The notes under the pieces: generated by a model
Told to the model about the DNA's origin: nothing
Database searches by the model: none
What the model saw: the letters and a program-made list of their open reading frames with translations, nothing else
Translations under genes and position numbers: made by a program
In this document: positions 37,744 to 46,903 of the stretch, piece by piece
Numbering within the stretch: the stretch's first letter is position 1
How the letters are laid out: every line of letters starts with the position of its first letter
Source of the DNA: Limnohabitans planktonicus II-D5
GTDB lineage: Bacteria > Pseudomonadota > Gammaproteobacteria > Burkholderiales > Burkholderiaceae_C
Assembly: GCF_001270065.2 (NCBI RefSeq)
Contig: NZ_LFYT02000026.1
Location: forward strand, 1-64,000
Direction of reading: 5' to 3'
Length of the DNA stretch: 64,000 bases

Positions 37744-38716
37744 GTGAAATGTAGTCTTTCAAATCAGGCGGTAAATCGGCTTGGAGGGCCACACGCTCGG
37801 CACTCACCGGGTGGTTGAACTGCAAGCGCCAAGCATGCAAAAACATGCGCTTGAGTGCGGGGCGACTGCCCTGCTTTTGAATCTGGCGATTCCACTCAAA
37901 ATCACCGTATTTATCGTCTCCGGCAATTGGATGCCCCTGCGAGGCCAGGTGCACCCTAATCTGGTGGGTGCGCCCGGTCTTGATCGTCACTTCCAAAAGC
38001 GTGGCACCAGGAAGGCGCTCGGCCACCTTGACCAGCGTGATCGAACGCATGCCATCCGGGTCTTCGGGCGTGGTCACTTTCACACGGCGCTCTCCATCGG
38101 GCAGCAAAAATTTGTGCAGCGGCTGATCAATGACCTTGAGCTTGGCGGGCCAATCACCCTTGACCAAGGCCAGATAGGTCTTACCGGTTTCGCGTTCACG
38201 GAACTGGTCTTGCAGGTGTTTCAAGGCGCTGCGCTTTTTGGCCACCAGCAAAATACCGCTGGTTTCCCGGTCCAGCCGGTGCACCAACTCCAGCAACTTG
38301 GCCTGTGGCCGGGCCTGACGCAGTTGCTCGATCACGCCAAAGCTCACACCCGAGCCGCCATGCACCGCCACCCCGGCCGGTTTGTCGATGGCCATCAGGC
38401 TGTCGTCTTCAAAAAGCGTCGGAAATTCCCGTCCTGGTGCCGGATGCGCAGCCTTTTCAGCGACTTTATCGGAGATCCGCACCGGCGGCAGACGCACTTC
38501 ATCGCCAGTTTCGACCCGGGTCTCAGCACTGGCACGACCCTTGTTGATGCGCACCTCGCCGCTGCGGATGATGCGGTAAACATGGGTTTTGGGCACCCCT
38601 TTGAGGTGGCGCATCAGAAAATTGTCCAGTCGCTGACCGGCAGATTCTTCGTCCACCAACAACCATTTCACGGCAGGTGCCGTGGCCACGGTTTGGCCCC
38701 CTATAATGTGATTCAC
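37715..38716 (-). CDS. rluC: 23S rRNA pseudouridine synthase, RluC type
   Basis: Isomerises uridines in 23S rRNA (positions 955/2504/2580 for E. coli RluC). 333 residues with an N-terminal S4 domain (RLDNFLMRHLKGVPKTHVYRIIRSG) and the catalytic Asp149 in LVHRLDRETSG. The start is taken as GTG 38716; the ribosome site is weak. Divergent from rne, as is common in beta-proteobacteria. Confidence 0.92.
   Translation of the reverse strand: MNHIIGGQTVATAPAVKWLLVDEESAGQRLDNFLMRHLKGVPKTHVYRIIRSGEVRINKGRASAETRVETGDEVRLPPVRISDKVAEKAAHPAPGREFPTLFEDDSLMAIDKPAGVAVHGGSGVSFGVIEQLRQARPQAKLLELVHRLDRETSGILLVAKKRSALKHLQDQFRERETGKTYLALVKGDWPAKLKVIDQPLHKFLLPDGERRVKVTTPEDPDGMRSITLVKVAERLPGATLLEVTIKTGRTHQIRVHLASQGHPIAGDDKYGDFEWNRQIQKQGSRPALKRMFLHAWRLQFNHPVSAERVALQADLPPDLKDYISHARPTSSPV
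38702..38707 (+). promoter_or_regulatory. Possible rne -10 element overlapping the rluC start region
   Basis: Perfect TATAAT on the plus strand; no clear -35 at 16-18 bp. If used, the rne mRNA would have a 5' region of about 580 nt. Confidence 0.35.
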
Positions 38717-39296
38717 TGGCTATTGGCTGTAAGTGGTTGATTCAAATGGAAATGAATTCCTGAGGACAGGAGTTTAGTCCACCACCACCGCGCCAAACCA
38801 GATGGTCGATGCCACCCCCGGCTCGATTTGCAGACTGAAGGCCAACGCCAACAGTGGCAAAACGCCCCGGAGGTCAGGTCGACGCCCAGAAACCCAGATA
38901 CGGAATTCCCCAAGTCCAGCAACTTTGAAGAGTTGCTGGACGGATCAAAGCGAGATGGTTGTGTTGTTCGGAACGATGCTGATGTGGATGGAGTGGCTCG
39001 CGAAGCCCGGCTCTGTCGTCACGCCTTGTGCCCGGCCGTTTGTCTTGGACACCGGGGGAAGCCCCCGGAAGTGGACGAATCTCTGCACATCTTTGCCCTC
39101 GCCCCATCCACGCGCCACGATCCCCATTCCTGTGCTCACGCGCAGCTGAGTGGTCGATCATCTCCGGCAATTCCCTTCGTTTCAGGCGTCAACTGCGGCA
39201 ACGTGGACCCCTAAAGGGTCAGGACGGAAACCGGTCGTGCGCGTGCAATCCAAAACAGCACCGCCCGGCCGACACTGATTAAAGAAGGAACGCATC
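38717..39296 (+). promoter_or_regulatory. Long structured 5' region of rne
   Basis: 580 bp without a credible gene; small ORFs in it have no family signature. Hairpins on the plus strand: an 11-bp perfect stem GTCCAGCAACT/AGTTGCTGGAC (38914-38941), a GC stem CCGGGGG/CCCCCGG with a 3-nt loop (39052-39068), and GACCC/GGGTC (39206-39220). RNase E of E. coli autoregulates through its long 5' UTR; a similar role is inferred here. Confidence 0.55.
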
Positions 39297-42200
39297 ATGA
39301 AACGGATGCTGATCAACGCCACGCAAGCTGAAGAGCGCCGCCTGGCCATCGTCGACGGACAAAAACTCCTCGACTACGAAATCGAAATCGAAGGGCGCGA
39401 GCAGCGCAAGGGCAACATCTACAAAGCCATCGTGACCCGCGTCGAGCCTTCGCTCGAAGCCTGCTTTGTGGACTACGGCGAAGACCGCCATGGCTTTTTG
39501 CCCTTCAAGGAAATCTCGCGTCAATACTTTGCTGAAGGCGTGTCCGTCAGCCAGGCGCGCATCCAGGATGTCATCAAGGAAGGCCAGTCCCTTTTGGTGC
39601 AGGTCGAAAAAGAAGAGCGCGGCAACAAAGGTGCGGCTCTGACCACCTTCGTCAGTCTGGCAGGCCGCTACGTGGTGCTCATGCCCAATAACCCCCGTGG
39701 TGGTGGCGTCAGCCGCCGCATCGAGGGCGACGACCGGGCCGAGCTCAAAGAGGCCATGGACCAGCTGGAATACCCCAAGGGCATGTCCATCATCGCCCGT
39801 ACCGCTGGCATCGGCCGCTCTGCGCCCGAGTTGCAGTGGGACCTGAACTATTTGCTCAAGCTGTGGACCGCGATTGACGGTGCCACTCAGGGCAAAGGGG
39901 CTTTCCTGATCTATCAAGAATCCTCGCTGGTCATCCGCGCGATTCGTGACTATTTCAACAACGACATCGGCGACATCCTGATCGACACCGACGACATTTA
40001 CGACCAAGCTCAGCAGTTCATGAGCCACGTGATGCCCGAGTTCGCCCCGCGTGTGAAGCGCTACCGCGACGACGCGCCTTTGTTCAGCCGTTTCCAGATT
40101 GAGCACCAGATCGAATCGGCCTATGCCCGCACGGTGCAACTGCCATCGGGCGGTGCCATCGTGATCGACCACACCGAAGCTCTGGTGTCAGTGGACGTGA
40201 ACTCGGCCCGGGCCATCAAGGGCGGTGATATCGAAGAAACCGCCACCCGCACCAACCTGGAAGCCGCCGACGAAGTGGCCCGCCAGATGCGCCTGCGCGA
40301 TCTGGGCGGCCTGATCGTCATCGACTTCATCGACATGGACGAGTCGAAAAACCGCCGCGATGTGGAAAACCGCCTGCGCGACGCGCTGCGCCAGGACCGC
40401 GCCCGGGTGCAGTTCGGCACCATCAGCAAGTTCGGCCTCATGGAAATGAGTCGTCAGCGCCTGAAGCCCGCCCTGTCCGAAGGTGCGTCCATCCCCTGCC
40501 CACGTTGCGGCGGCGCTGGCCATATTCGTGACACCGAAAGCTCGGCGCTGCAAATTTTGCGCATCATCCAGGAAGAGTCCATGAAGGACAACAGCGCCGC
40601 CGTGCACGCCCAAGTGCCCGTCGAAGTCGCGTCTTTCCTGCTCAATGAAAAGCGCTCCGAAATCGCCAAGATCGAACTGCAGCAACGCATCAACGTGCTG
40701 CTGGTGCCCAACAAGTCGCTGGAAACGCCGCATTACAAGCTCGAGCGCTTGAAGCACGACGATCCACGCCTGGACCGCATCGAAGCCAGCTACAAAATGG
40801 CCGAAGAGATCGAAGACGCCACCACCGTGACGCGCCGTTCGCAAGAGCCCACCAACAAGCAAACCCCGGTCATCAAGGGCGTGCTGCCCGATGCCCCAGC
40901 GCCTGTGGCCCCGGTCAAAGCCGAAGCCCCGGCCCCCGTGGCTGCCAAGCCTGTAGCCGCCAAAGCAAAGCCTGCGGCGGCAGTTGCCCCGCAATCTGCT
41001 GGTGGCTTCTTTGGCTGGATCAAGAGCCTGTTCGGCGGTGCTCCCGCGGCAACGCCTGCAGTCGCAGACAAGAAAGAAGAAAAATCCCGCGAAAGCCGCC
41101 GTGATGGCGAGCGCCGCGAAGGTGGCCGCGAAGGCGGCCGTGACGGTCGCCGTGGTGGCCGCCGCAACGAAGGCCGCGGTGATGGTGCCCCCACGGAAGT
41201 GCGCGCACCCCGCGAAGGCGGACGCAGAGGCGAAGGCCGCGAAGGCCGCAACGAACTGCGCGAAGGCGAAGCCCGCCCCCCTCGCGGCGAACGCGCCGAG
41301 CGTGGCGATCGGGCCGAGCGCCCAGCAGTTGAACGCCCCCCTCGCGAAGGCCGTCGCAACGAGCGCGGGGAAAACCGCCAAGAGCTGCGCAACGAGGCCC
41401 CGGCTGAGTTGAACGGCGAAGGCAGCGAAGCCCGTACCGAACGCGCCCCTCGCGCTGAACGTGGTGAAGGTCAAGGCCGCCGTGAACGCGGTGAACGTGC
41501 TGATCGTGGCGAAGGTCGCCGCGAACGTGGCGAGCGTGGTGAGCGTCGCAACGAAGAACGCGCCCCGAGCGAGTTCAACCAGACAGATGCCGCCCCGATG
41601 GCTGAAGGTCAAGACGCGCAGACTTTGCCTGAAGCAGGCACTGGGTTTGAAAACAATGGTGAACGCCGCGAACGCCGCTCACGCGACCGCTACGGCCGCG
41701 ACCGTCGCGAACGCGCTGGTGAGCCTCGCCAAGATCGTCAAGACAACGCTGCCGACGCCGATACCCAGGCTGAGTCCATCGCAGCGCCCGCAGCCCAAAC
41801 CACGACGGGTGAAGACCGGCCGGCCGCACGCTCTTACTTTGAGCAACGCGCACAACAAGCGTCTGCCGCTGTGACGCCTGCCCCATTGGCCGCTGAAAAC
41901 CGGGCGCCAAGCGTGCCCGAGTCTGCACAAACTTCAGCACCTGCCGGGGCTCCAGCGCCTGAGAGCACGCTGGCCAGCGCACCGCTTGCGCCAGCGCCCA
42001 GTCCAGAGGCTGCGCCTGTTGCGATGGCTGTGGCTGCGCCCTCGGCTGCCCCTACAGCCGCCCCCACCCCAGAGCCTACGGCAGCACCTGTCGCCGCTGC
42101 CTCGGTGTCCCAGCCAGCGCCAGCACAAGCTGGGCTGCCTGCAGTCACCGCGTACAAGCTGCCCATTGAAAGCCTGCAGCAAGTGGCTCAGGACTCCGGT

Positions 42201-42377
42201 CTGGTTTGGGTGAACTCGGATGCAGACAAAATCGCCAGCGTGCAAGCCGCCATTGCCGCCGAACCCCAGCCCGTGCGCGTGCCGCGTGAGCGTCCGCCCG
42301 CAGTGGTGCTCAACGAAGGTCCCTTGGTTCTGGTGGAAACACGCAAAGACCTGAAAGATCTGAACGTGCCGTTCTGA
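39297..42377 (+). CDS. rne: Ribonuclease E
   Basis: Essential endonuclease for mRNA decay and rRNA/tRNA maturation, and degradosome scaffold. 1026 residues: S1 domain near 38-120, the DNase I-like catalytic part with Asp near 301 ([14 protein letters not shown]) and near 346 (DFIDMDES), zinc-link CPRCGGAGH near 401, then a low-complexity tail. [11 protein letters not shown] at about 571-581 looks like a membrane-targeting amphipathic helix. After it come Arg/Glu/Gly-rich segments (RNA-binding) and a Pro/Ala-rich stretch, ending in a short conserved tail. AAGGA precedes ATG 39297. A strong terminator follows. Confidence 0.96.
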   Translation: MKRMLINATQAEERRLAIVDGQKLLDYEIEIEGREQRKGNIYKAIVTRVEPSLEACFVDYGEDRHGFLPFKEISRQYFAEGVSVSQARIQDVIKEGQSLLVQVEKEERGNKGAALTTFVSLAGRYVVLMPNNPRGGGVSRRIEGDDRAELKEAMDQLEYPKGMSIIARTAGIGRSAPELQWDLNYLLKLWTAIDGATQGKGAFLIYQESSLVIRAIRDYFNNDIGDILIDTDDIYDQAQQFMSHVMPEFAPRVKRYRDDAPLFSRFQIEHQIESAYARTVQLPSGGAIVIDHTEALVSVDVNSARAIKGGDIEETATRTNLEAADEVARQMRLRDLGGLIVIDFIDMDESKNRRDVENRLRDALRQDRARVQFGTISKFGLMEMSRQRLKPALSEGASIPCPRCGGAGHIRDTESSALQILRIIQEESMKDNSAAVHAQVPVEVASFLLNEKRSEIAKIELQQRINVLLVPNKSLETPHYKLERLKHDDPRLDRIEASYKMAEEIEDATTVTRRSQEPTNKQTPVIKGVLPDAPAPVAPVKAEAPAPVAAKPVAAKAKPAAAVAPQSAGGFFGWIKSLFGGAPAATPAVADKKEEKSRESRRDGERREGGREGGRDGRRGGRRNEGRGDGAPTEVRAPREGGRRGEGREGRNELREGEARPPRGERAERGDRAERPAVERPPREGRRNERGENRQELRNEAPAELNGEGSEARTERAPRAERGEGQGRRERGERADRGEGRRERGERGERRNEERAPSEFNQTDAAPMAEGQDAQTLPEAGTGFENNGERRERRSRDRYGRDRRERAGEPRQDRQDNAADADTQAESIAAPAAQTTTGEDRPAARSYFEQRAQQASAAVTPAPLAAENRAPSVPESAQTSAPAGAPAPESTLASAPLAPAPSPEAAPVAMAVAAPSAAPTAAPTPEPTAAPVAAASVSQPAPAQAGLPAVTAYKLPIESLQQVAQDSGLVWVNSDADKIASVQAAIAAEPQPVRVPRERPPAVVLNEGPLVLVETRKDLKDLNVPF

Positions 42378-42412
42378 AGCCTGTGCTGACCTCGCGTCAG
42401 CCCGGATCGGAC

Positions 42413-42441
42413 AAACCGGACCTGAGGGTCCGGTTTTTTTT
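42413..42441 (+). terminator. Rho-independent terminator after rne
   Basis: AAACCGGACC pairs with GGTCCGGTTT around TGAG, followed by TTTTT. Confidence 0.95.
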
Positions 42442-42492
42442 GTCTCTTCAACCTATGGGTTCGGCCCTGTGAAGTTTTCAAAGCTCAATGAT

Positions 42493-42580
42493 GCAGGTCG
42501 GCGGCTTCAGCCCCGACATGCGGCCTGCGCCGAAGCGGGTAAACGTCGGACTCAGTCGAACTCTTCGAGTACCGACCTAC
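42493..42580. repeat. REP pair (BIME unit) between rne and hemY
   Basis: Direct REP 42493-42517 (GCAGGTCGGCGGCTTC then AGCCCCGAC) and inverted REP 42545-42580, which carries a 10-bp insertion in its stem. The spacer GCGGCCTGCGCCGA closely matches that of the unit at 63280-63356. Confidence 0.85.
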
Positions 42581-42626
42581 GAGATGACATGTCTCACACT
42601 TTTCAAACTTCAGCGTGCCGGATCAA
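42573..42626 (+). repeat. 53-bp repeat, copy 1
   Basis: From CGACCTACGAGATGAC through TTCAGCGTGCCGGATCA this matches the reverse complement of 52358-52410 with only a few mismatches. A shorter piece (CTTCAGCGGGCCGGATCAAT) recurs at 49950. It lies immediately downstream of the hemY stop. Confidence 0.8.
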
Positions 42627-42631
42627 TAGGT

Positions 42632-43918
42632 TCAGACTTGCGCGGCTTGTTTCCAGGCTTGGGTGGCCGCGACAGAGTCCTGGCGTTGTTCGGCCAGCTC
42701 AGCCAAGGCGCACCAGGCACGGCGGCGCAGTTCGGCATCTTGCAATCCCTTGACGGCCTGCGCCAGCAGGTTGTGTGATTTGCCCCACAGTTGGTGTCGC
42801 AGACAGGCCATGCCCGACAGATACTGCAAAAGAGCGTCTCGCGGTTGGGCCTGCTGGGCCGTCTCCACGCGCGCCAGCCATTGACGGGCATCTGCCGCCT
42901 CCGCATCGGCAAGGCTGACTTCCAGGGCGCGCACAAAGCGAACGCGCTGATCGGCTGTCCATTCGACAGGAAGGGCAAGCAACTGAGGCCACAAAGGCAG
43001 CAACCACTGCCGCGCCACAGAGGCCGCACCGCCTTGCGCCATGAAGCGCAAAACCACTTCGGCCACCACATCTGGCATGTTGCGCTGCGCCGGGCTCAAG
43101 GCATTCCAAACACCTTGGGTCGCCTCGGCATCGTGCACATGCGTCAACCATTGCATGATCAAACTCCGCACCAGGCTGTCAGCCGCCTCCGGGGTGAAGG
43201 CTCGGTGCTTGGCCAGCAGTGCAGCGGTATCCAGCGCCTGGGCGGGTTGACCGGCCAGACGTGCGGCCTTGAGCTGCAATCGCATGGCCACCATGCGCCG
43301 CCCGACAGCCGGCGACAACGCTTTCAATTGCGCCAAGCTGGCTTGCGCATCCCGATCATCGAGCAGCCAGCGCGCTGCTCGCAATTGCGCGCCTTCCGTC
43401 AGGGTCTGCCGGTCAGCAGCATCTGCCTGATTGGCTTGCAACAAGGCCTGGTCCAGATGCTGTTGACGCAGCCCTTTGTCTTGCAAGGCATGGGCCGATT
43501 CAGCGACCATGATGTGGGCCACCGTGCGCAAAGAAACGGCATGATCGAGGTTCATGCCCGCTTCACTCAGCAGCGCTTCTTTGTCCAGCACGGTTTGCGC
43601 AGCCTTGCGGGCACGCAAAAAACGCCCGGCCATGAAATGGCTGATCGCATCCAACAAGGCTGCATGGGCTGCACGTTCCTTTTGCTGGACACGCCAGCGC
43701 TGGGCCTGCTTGGGCAAAGACAACAGGGCCGACAAGGCCTGCTGAGCCAGCACCACCACCAACACCACGCCGCCCAGCACCAGCAGCACCAGGTTGAGCG
43801 ACACATCCACCCGATAAGGCGACAGGAAAAATGCAACCGTTCCATTGTTATGACCGGCCAACCAAGCCCCCGCCACGGCCAGGGCAAACAAACTCAAAAG
43901 CCAAAGTGCTGCGCGCAT
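42632..43918 (-). CDS. hemY: HemY family TPR membrane protein
   Basis: 428 residues. Two N-terminal membrane helices (LWLLSLFALAVAGAWLAG and LVLLVLGGVVLVVVLAQ) then the HemY N-terminal helical-repeat domain. It is encoded with hemX, hemD and hemC in many proteobacteria; the role in haem synthesis is indirect or unclear. ATG 43918 lies 9 nt after the hemX stop. Confidence 0.88.
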   Translation of the reverse strand: MRAALWLLSLFALAVAGAWLAGHNNGTVAFFLSPYRVDVSLNLVLLVLGGVVLVVVLAQQALSALLSLPKQAQRWRVQQKERAAHAALLDAISHFMAGRFLRARKAAQTVLDKEALLSEAGMNLDHAVSLRTVAHIMVAESAHALQDKGLRQQHLDQALLQANQADAADRQTLTEGAQLRAARWLLDDRDAQASLAQLKALSPAVGRRMVAMRLQLKAARLAGQPAQALDTAALLAKHRAFTPEAADSLVRSLIMQWLTHVHDAEATQGVWNALSPAQRNMPDVVAEVVLRFMAQGGAASVARQWLLPLWPQLLALPVEWTADQRVRFVRALEVSLADAEAADARQWLARVETAQQAQPRDALLQYLSGMACLRHQLWGKSHNLLAQAVKGLQDAELRRRAWCALAELAEQRQDSVAATQAWKQAAQV

Positions 43919-43927
43919 GCGGCCTCC

Positions 43928-44971
43928 TCAGCGGCCAGCGGCGGCGGTGGCCAGCGCGGTCAAAGACGCCTCGAGGCGGGGCATGTCACCGGCCTTCATC
44001 TGCTGGCCGGATTGCTCCAGCATCTGCAACAACTGTGTGGTCTTACGGGAACTGACGTCGGCATAGCGGCGCACCATGACAGCGGCAGAAGCCAAGTCGG
44101 CACGGGCTGCATCTTTTTGGCGAGCCAGCAGACCCAAGCGCGCATTGAGCAGTTTGAGCTTGAGGTTTTCGCGCAAGAAAAACGCTTGTTCGGGCGAGAG
44201 CAACGCCGCCTCTGGCGAATCAATGCGGCTCACGCGCACCAAGCCCTTGAGTTGCTCGCCCCACTGCGCCAATCCGGTCATCCACCAAGGGGATGGTGAG
44301 GGGTTCTGTCCCTGTTCGGTGGAATTGCGTGGCGCGCCAATTGCAGCCAGTTGCTGGTTCGCCAGGGGCAGCCCATCGACCAGGGCCACGCCTTCATCGA
44401 GCTTGATCAGCAAGCCGGGCAAATCAAACACCTGCGCTGCGCTCATGCGTTCCAGGTCTTTTTCGAGGGCGCGCTGCAAGGGCGCCAAACGGGGTTGCGC
44501 CGCACGCTGCACCCGCAGCTGGGCCGATTTGAGTGCGGCCAGCAAAGGCTCGATGCTGCCCGTCAATTGCGCCTGCTGCTGCGCCATGCGCAAAGCCGCT
44601 TCAATGTCCACCACCAAATTTTCATCGCGTGAGCGTGACAGGCTCTGCATCAGCTCCTCAAGCTGGCTGCGTTGCAGCGCCACCTCGCCCAGCCGGGCCT
44701 CTACCAAGGCCAGCCGGGCGGCGCTGTCCTGCACGGTTTCCTGTGCCTGCTTGGCCCAGGCTTTGGCTTCGAGCGACTGCTGCCCGGCGTCGGCACTTTG
44801 GCGGGCCAGTTGCTCCTGAATGCGCGAGAGTTTTTGCCAAAGCAACACAGACACCAGCAAAGCCAAGGCCCCCAGCACCCCGGCCAACCACAAGCCCCAC
44901 GGACGCGACGGGGGTGACGCCACGGGCAAAGGCGCTGCATGGGATTGAACAGATTCAGGCGAAGAAGTCAT
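43928..44971 (-). CDS. hemX: HemX family membrane protein (uroporphyrinogen-III methyltransferase-like operon protein)
   Basis: 347 residues: Pro/Ser-rich cytoplasmic start, one membrane helix near 25-46 (GLWLAGVLGALALLVSVLLW), a coiled-coil segment, and a periplasmic helical domain typical of HemX. Often annotated as a uroporphyrinogen methyltransferase but lacks that catalytic fold. ATG 44971 overlaps the hemD stop by 4 nt; longer frames run into hemD. Confidence 0.88.
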   Translation of the reverse strand: MTSSPESVQSHAAPLPVASPPSRPWGLWLAGVLGALALLVSVLLWQKLSRIQEQLARQSADAGQQSLEAKAWAKQAQETVQDSAARLALVEARLGEVALQRSQLEELMQSLSRSRDENLVVDIEAALRMAQQQAQLTGSIEPLLAALKSAQLRVQRAAQPRLAPLQRALEKDLERMSAAQVFDLPGLLIKLDEGVALVDGLPLANQQLAAIGAPRNSTEQGQNPSPSPWWMTGLAQWGEQLKGLVRVSRIDSPEAALLSPEQAFFLRENLKLKLLNARLGLLARQKDAARADLASAAVMVRRYADVSSRKTTQLLQMLEQSGQQMKAGDMPRLEASLTALATAAAGR

Positions 44972-45789
44972 GCCAGCGATTTTATAGACACCGCCTGTGC
45001 GCCAAGGCCCGCTGGCACCAGATCGACACGGCCCCAGCCCGCTTGCAACAAACGCTGTGCAATGCGCGGGTGCGTGGCCAGGGCGCGGGCACGCCCCACA
45101 TCCAGACCGGGGCAAGCGGCCAGCAGGTGCTGCGCCGCCTCAGAGCTGCTGAACAGCCAACAGCTGCCATCGGTCATGGCCTGACGGGCACGCTGCTGCA
45201 TGGCCGGGTTGAGTTCGGGGGCCTGGCGCACATAGGCCACGGCTTGCAAGACCTGCGCCCCCGCCGCCTCCAATTGCAGCGCCAGCCAGTCACGCCCAGC
45301 CAATTGACCCTGCGCATCGGCGCCGCGCACGATCAAGACCTTGGGCGTCGTGCTGGGTCCGTGTTCTTGGTGTGGCCTCGACACGGCGACCCGCACCTGG
45401 TCAGCCACCACGGCCCACAGGGCTTCCGAGTCGAATTGCTCAGACAGCGCGTGGGGCGAATCCACTTGTTGCGGCGGCCAGCCTGCCTCCAACAAGGCAG
45501 CCTGTGTGCCCGGCCCGGTGGACCAAGCCCGGCACAGCTTGCCCATCAGCGGGGGCCGCGCCGCCATGAAAAACCGCACCGCATTGGCGCTGACAAACAT
45601 CAGCGCCAGGCACTCGGGCACTTGCGCCCAAGCCGCTTGCACGAGCGAAGCGTCGGGCAAAGGGGCGATCTCGATGAGGGGAAAAATTTCGGCCTTCAGG
45701 CCTTCGGCTTGCAAAGCCTTGGCCCAGGGCAGTGCTTCGCGCTCTGGCCGAGTGACGATGACCGCAGGGCCTGGGTCTGACATGGCCAT
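44968..45789 (-). CDS. hemD: Uroporphyrinogen-III synthase
   Basis: Cyclises hydroxymethylbilane with ring D inversion. 273 residues from ATG 45789 (MAMSDPGPAVIVTRPE); an ATG two codons later fits equally well. VIVTRPEREALPW at the N-terminus, PLIEIAPLPD and FVSANAVRFF near residue 85 are typical of this divergent family. Start lies 14 nt past the hemC stop. Confidence 0.9.
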   Translation of the reverse strand: MAMSDPGPAVIVTRPEREALPWAKALQAEGLKAEIFPLIEIAPLPDASLVQAAWAQVPECLALMFVSANAVRFFMAARPPLMGKLCRAWSTGPGTQAALLEAGWPPQQVDSPHALSEQFDSEALWAVVADQVRVAVSRPHQEHGPSTTPKVLIVRGADAQGQLAGRDWLALQLEAAGAQVLQAVAYVRQAPELNPAMQQRARQAMTDGSCWLFSSSEAAQHLLAACPGLDVGRARALATHPRIAQRLLQAGWGRVDLVPAGLGAQAVSIKSLA

Positions 45790-45803
45790 GTCAAGCCACG
45801 CTG

Positions 45804-46721
45804 TCAATGCGCCCCGTCGCGTTGCAGGGCGTGCGCGACACGCAGACCCAAAGCCTCGGCCACGGCCAGGTCTTGGGCGGGCACATCCTCGGCGGCGGTC
45901 ACCAGCGTGGCCGCCCCATCCGGATCACCCCAGGCCGCTTGCAGCTTGAGCACACCCCCCTCGATCGTGGCGTGCGCGGCCAAAGGCATGGAGCAGCTGC
46001 CGCCCATGGCGCGGCTGACGGCACGCTCGGCGGCTACACGCTGCCAGCTCACGCTGTCGGCCAGCGGTGCCAGCAAGGCGCGCAAATCGGGCCGGTTGCT
46101 GCAAATTTCAATGCCCAGTGCGCCCTGCCCTGCAGCAGGCAGCATCTCGTTGGTTTCAAAAATATGGCGAATGCGATCCGTCATGCCCAGGCGCTTGAGA
46201 CCTGCAGCCGCCAGCACGATGCCCGCATACTGGCCTTCGTCCAATTTGCGCAAACGGGTGTCCAGGTTGCCCCGCAGAGGCTCGATCTTCAAATCAGGCC
46301 GCAGTGCCCGCAGCAGCACCGTGCGGCGCAGGCTCGATGTGCCCACCACCGCGCCGTGGGGCAAGTCTTCCAGACGGGCGTATTGCGGCGAGACCCAAGC
46401 GTCGCGCGGGTCTTCGCGCTCCATCACGCAGGCCAGCTCAAAGCCCTCGGGCATGTCCATGGGCACATCTTTGAGCGAATGCACGGCGATGTCGGCGTGG
46501 CCCTCTTGCAGCGCCACTTCAAGTTCCTTGACGAACAAGCCCTTGCCACCCACCTTGGACAAACTGCGGTCCAGAATTTGGTCGCCCTGTGTGGTCATGC
46601 CCAGCAACTTGACTGTGCAGCCAAGCCCCTCCAGCAAAGACTTGACATGCTCGGCTTGCCACAAAGCCAAACGGCTCTCACGGGTGGCGATGACGATGGA
46701 GGGTTGGGTGGTCTCGGTCAC
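45804..46721 (-). CDS. hemC: Hydroxymethylbilane synthase (porphobilinogen deaminase)
   Basis: Polymerises four porphobilinogens on a dipyrromethane cofactor. 305 residues; cofactor Cys near residue 247 in [12 protein letters not shown], and [11 protein letters not shown] plus [14 protein letters not shown] upstream. Start is GTG 46721 with CAGGAA upstream. First gene of the hemCDXY operon, divergent from ppc. Confidence 0.96.
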   Translation of the reverse strand: MTETTQPSIVIATRESRLALWQAEHVKSLLEGLGCTVKLLGMTTQGDQILDRSLSKVGGKGLFVKELEVALQEGHADIAVHSLKDVPMDMPEGFELACVMEREDPRDAWVSPQYARLEDLPHGAVVGTSSLRRTVLLRALRPDLKIEPLRGNLDTRLRKLDEGQYAGIVLAAAGLKRLGMTDRIRHIFETNEMLPAAGQGALGIEICSNRPDLRALLAPLADSVSWQRVAAERAVSRAMGGSCSMPLAAHATIEGGVLKLQAAWGDPDGAATLVTAAEDVPAQDLAVAEALGLRVAHALQRDGAH

Positions 46722-46903
46722 GGTGGGGTTCCTGAAAATAATTGTGATCCCATCAAAATGAAATCAATTGGTAATTTTGTCTCTCTTGGCGATGCTAGCA
46801 TGACGTCAAGGCCGATTGACACTTGATGGAGACTTCTTGCCCACGCAGGCTCCAAGCTTTTGCGCCCCCCCGATCCACAGCCCCCCCTTTCGCTCAGCAC
46901 ACC

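Noticed and set aside
38802..39149. Short open frames between rluC and rne as genes
   Set aside because: They overlap each other in different frames, have no convincing ribosome site and no recognisable domain; the hairpins fit a 5' UTR better.
42791..44299. 502-codon open frame opposite hemY and hemX
   Set aside because: Spans two genes on the other strand, Gln/His/Arg-rich, no family pattern.
46823..46903. Upstream start for ppc at 46826
   Set aside because: Possible, but the added residues are low-complexity and unlike PEP carboxylase N-termini; kept as an alternative only.
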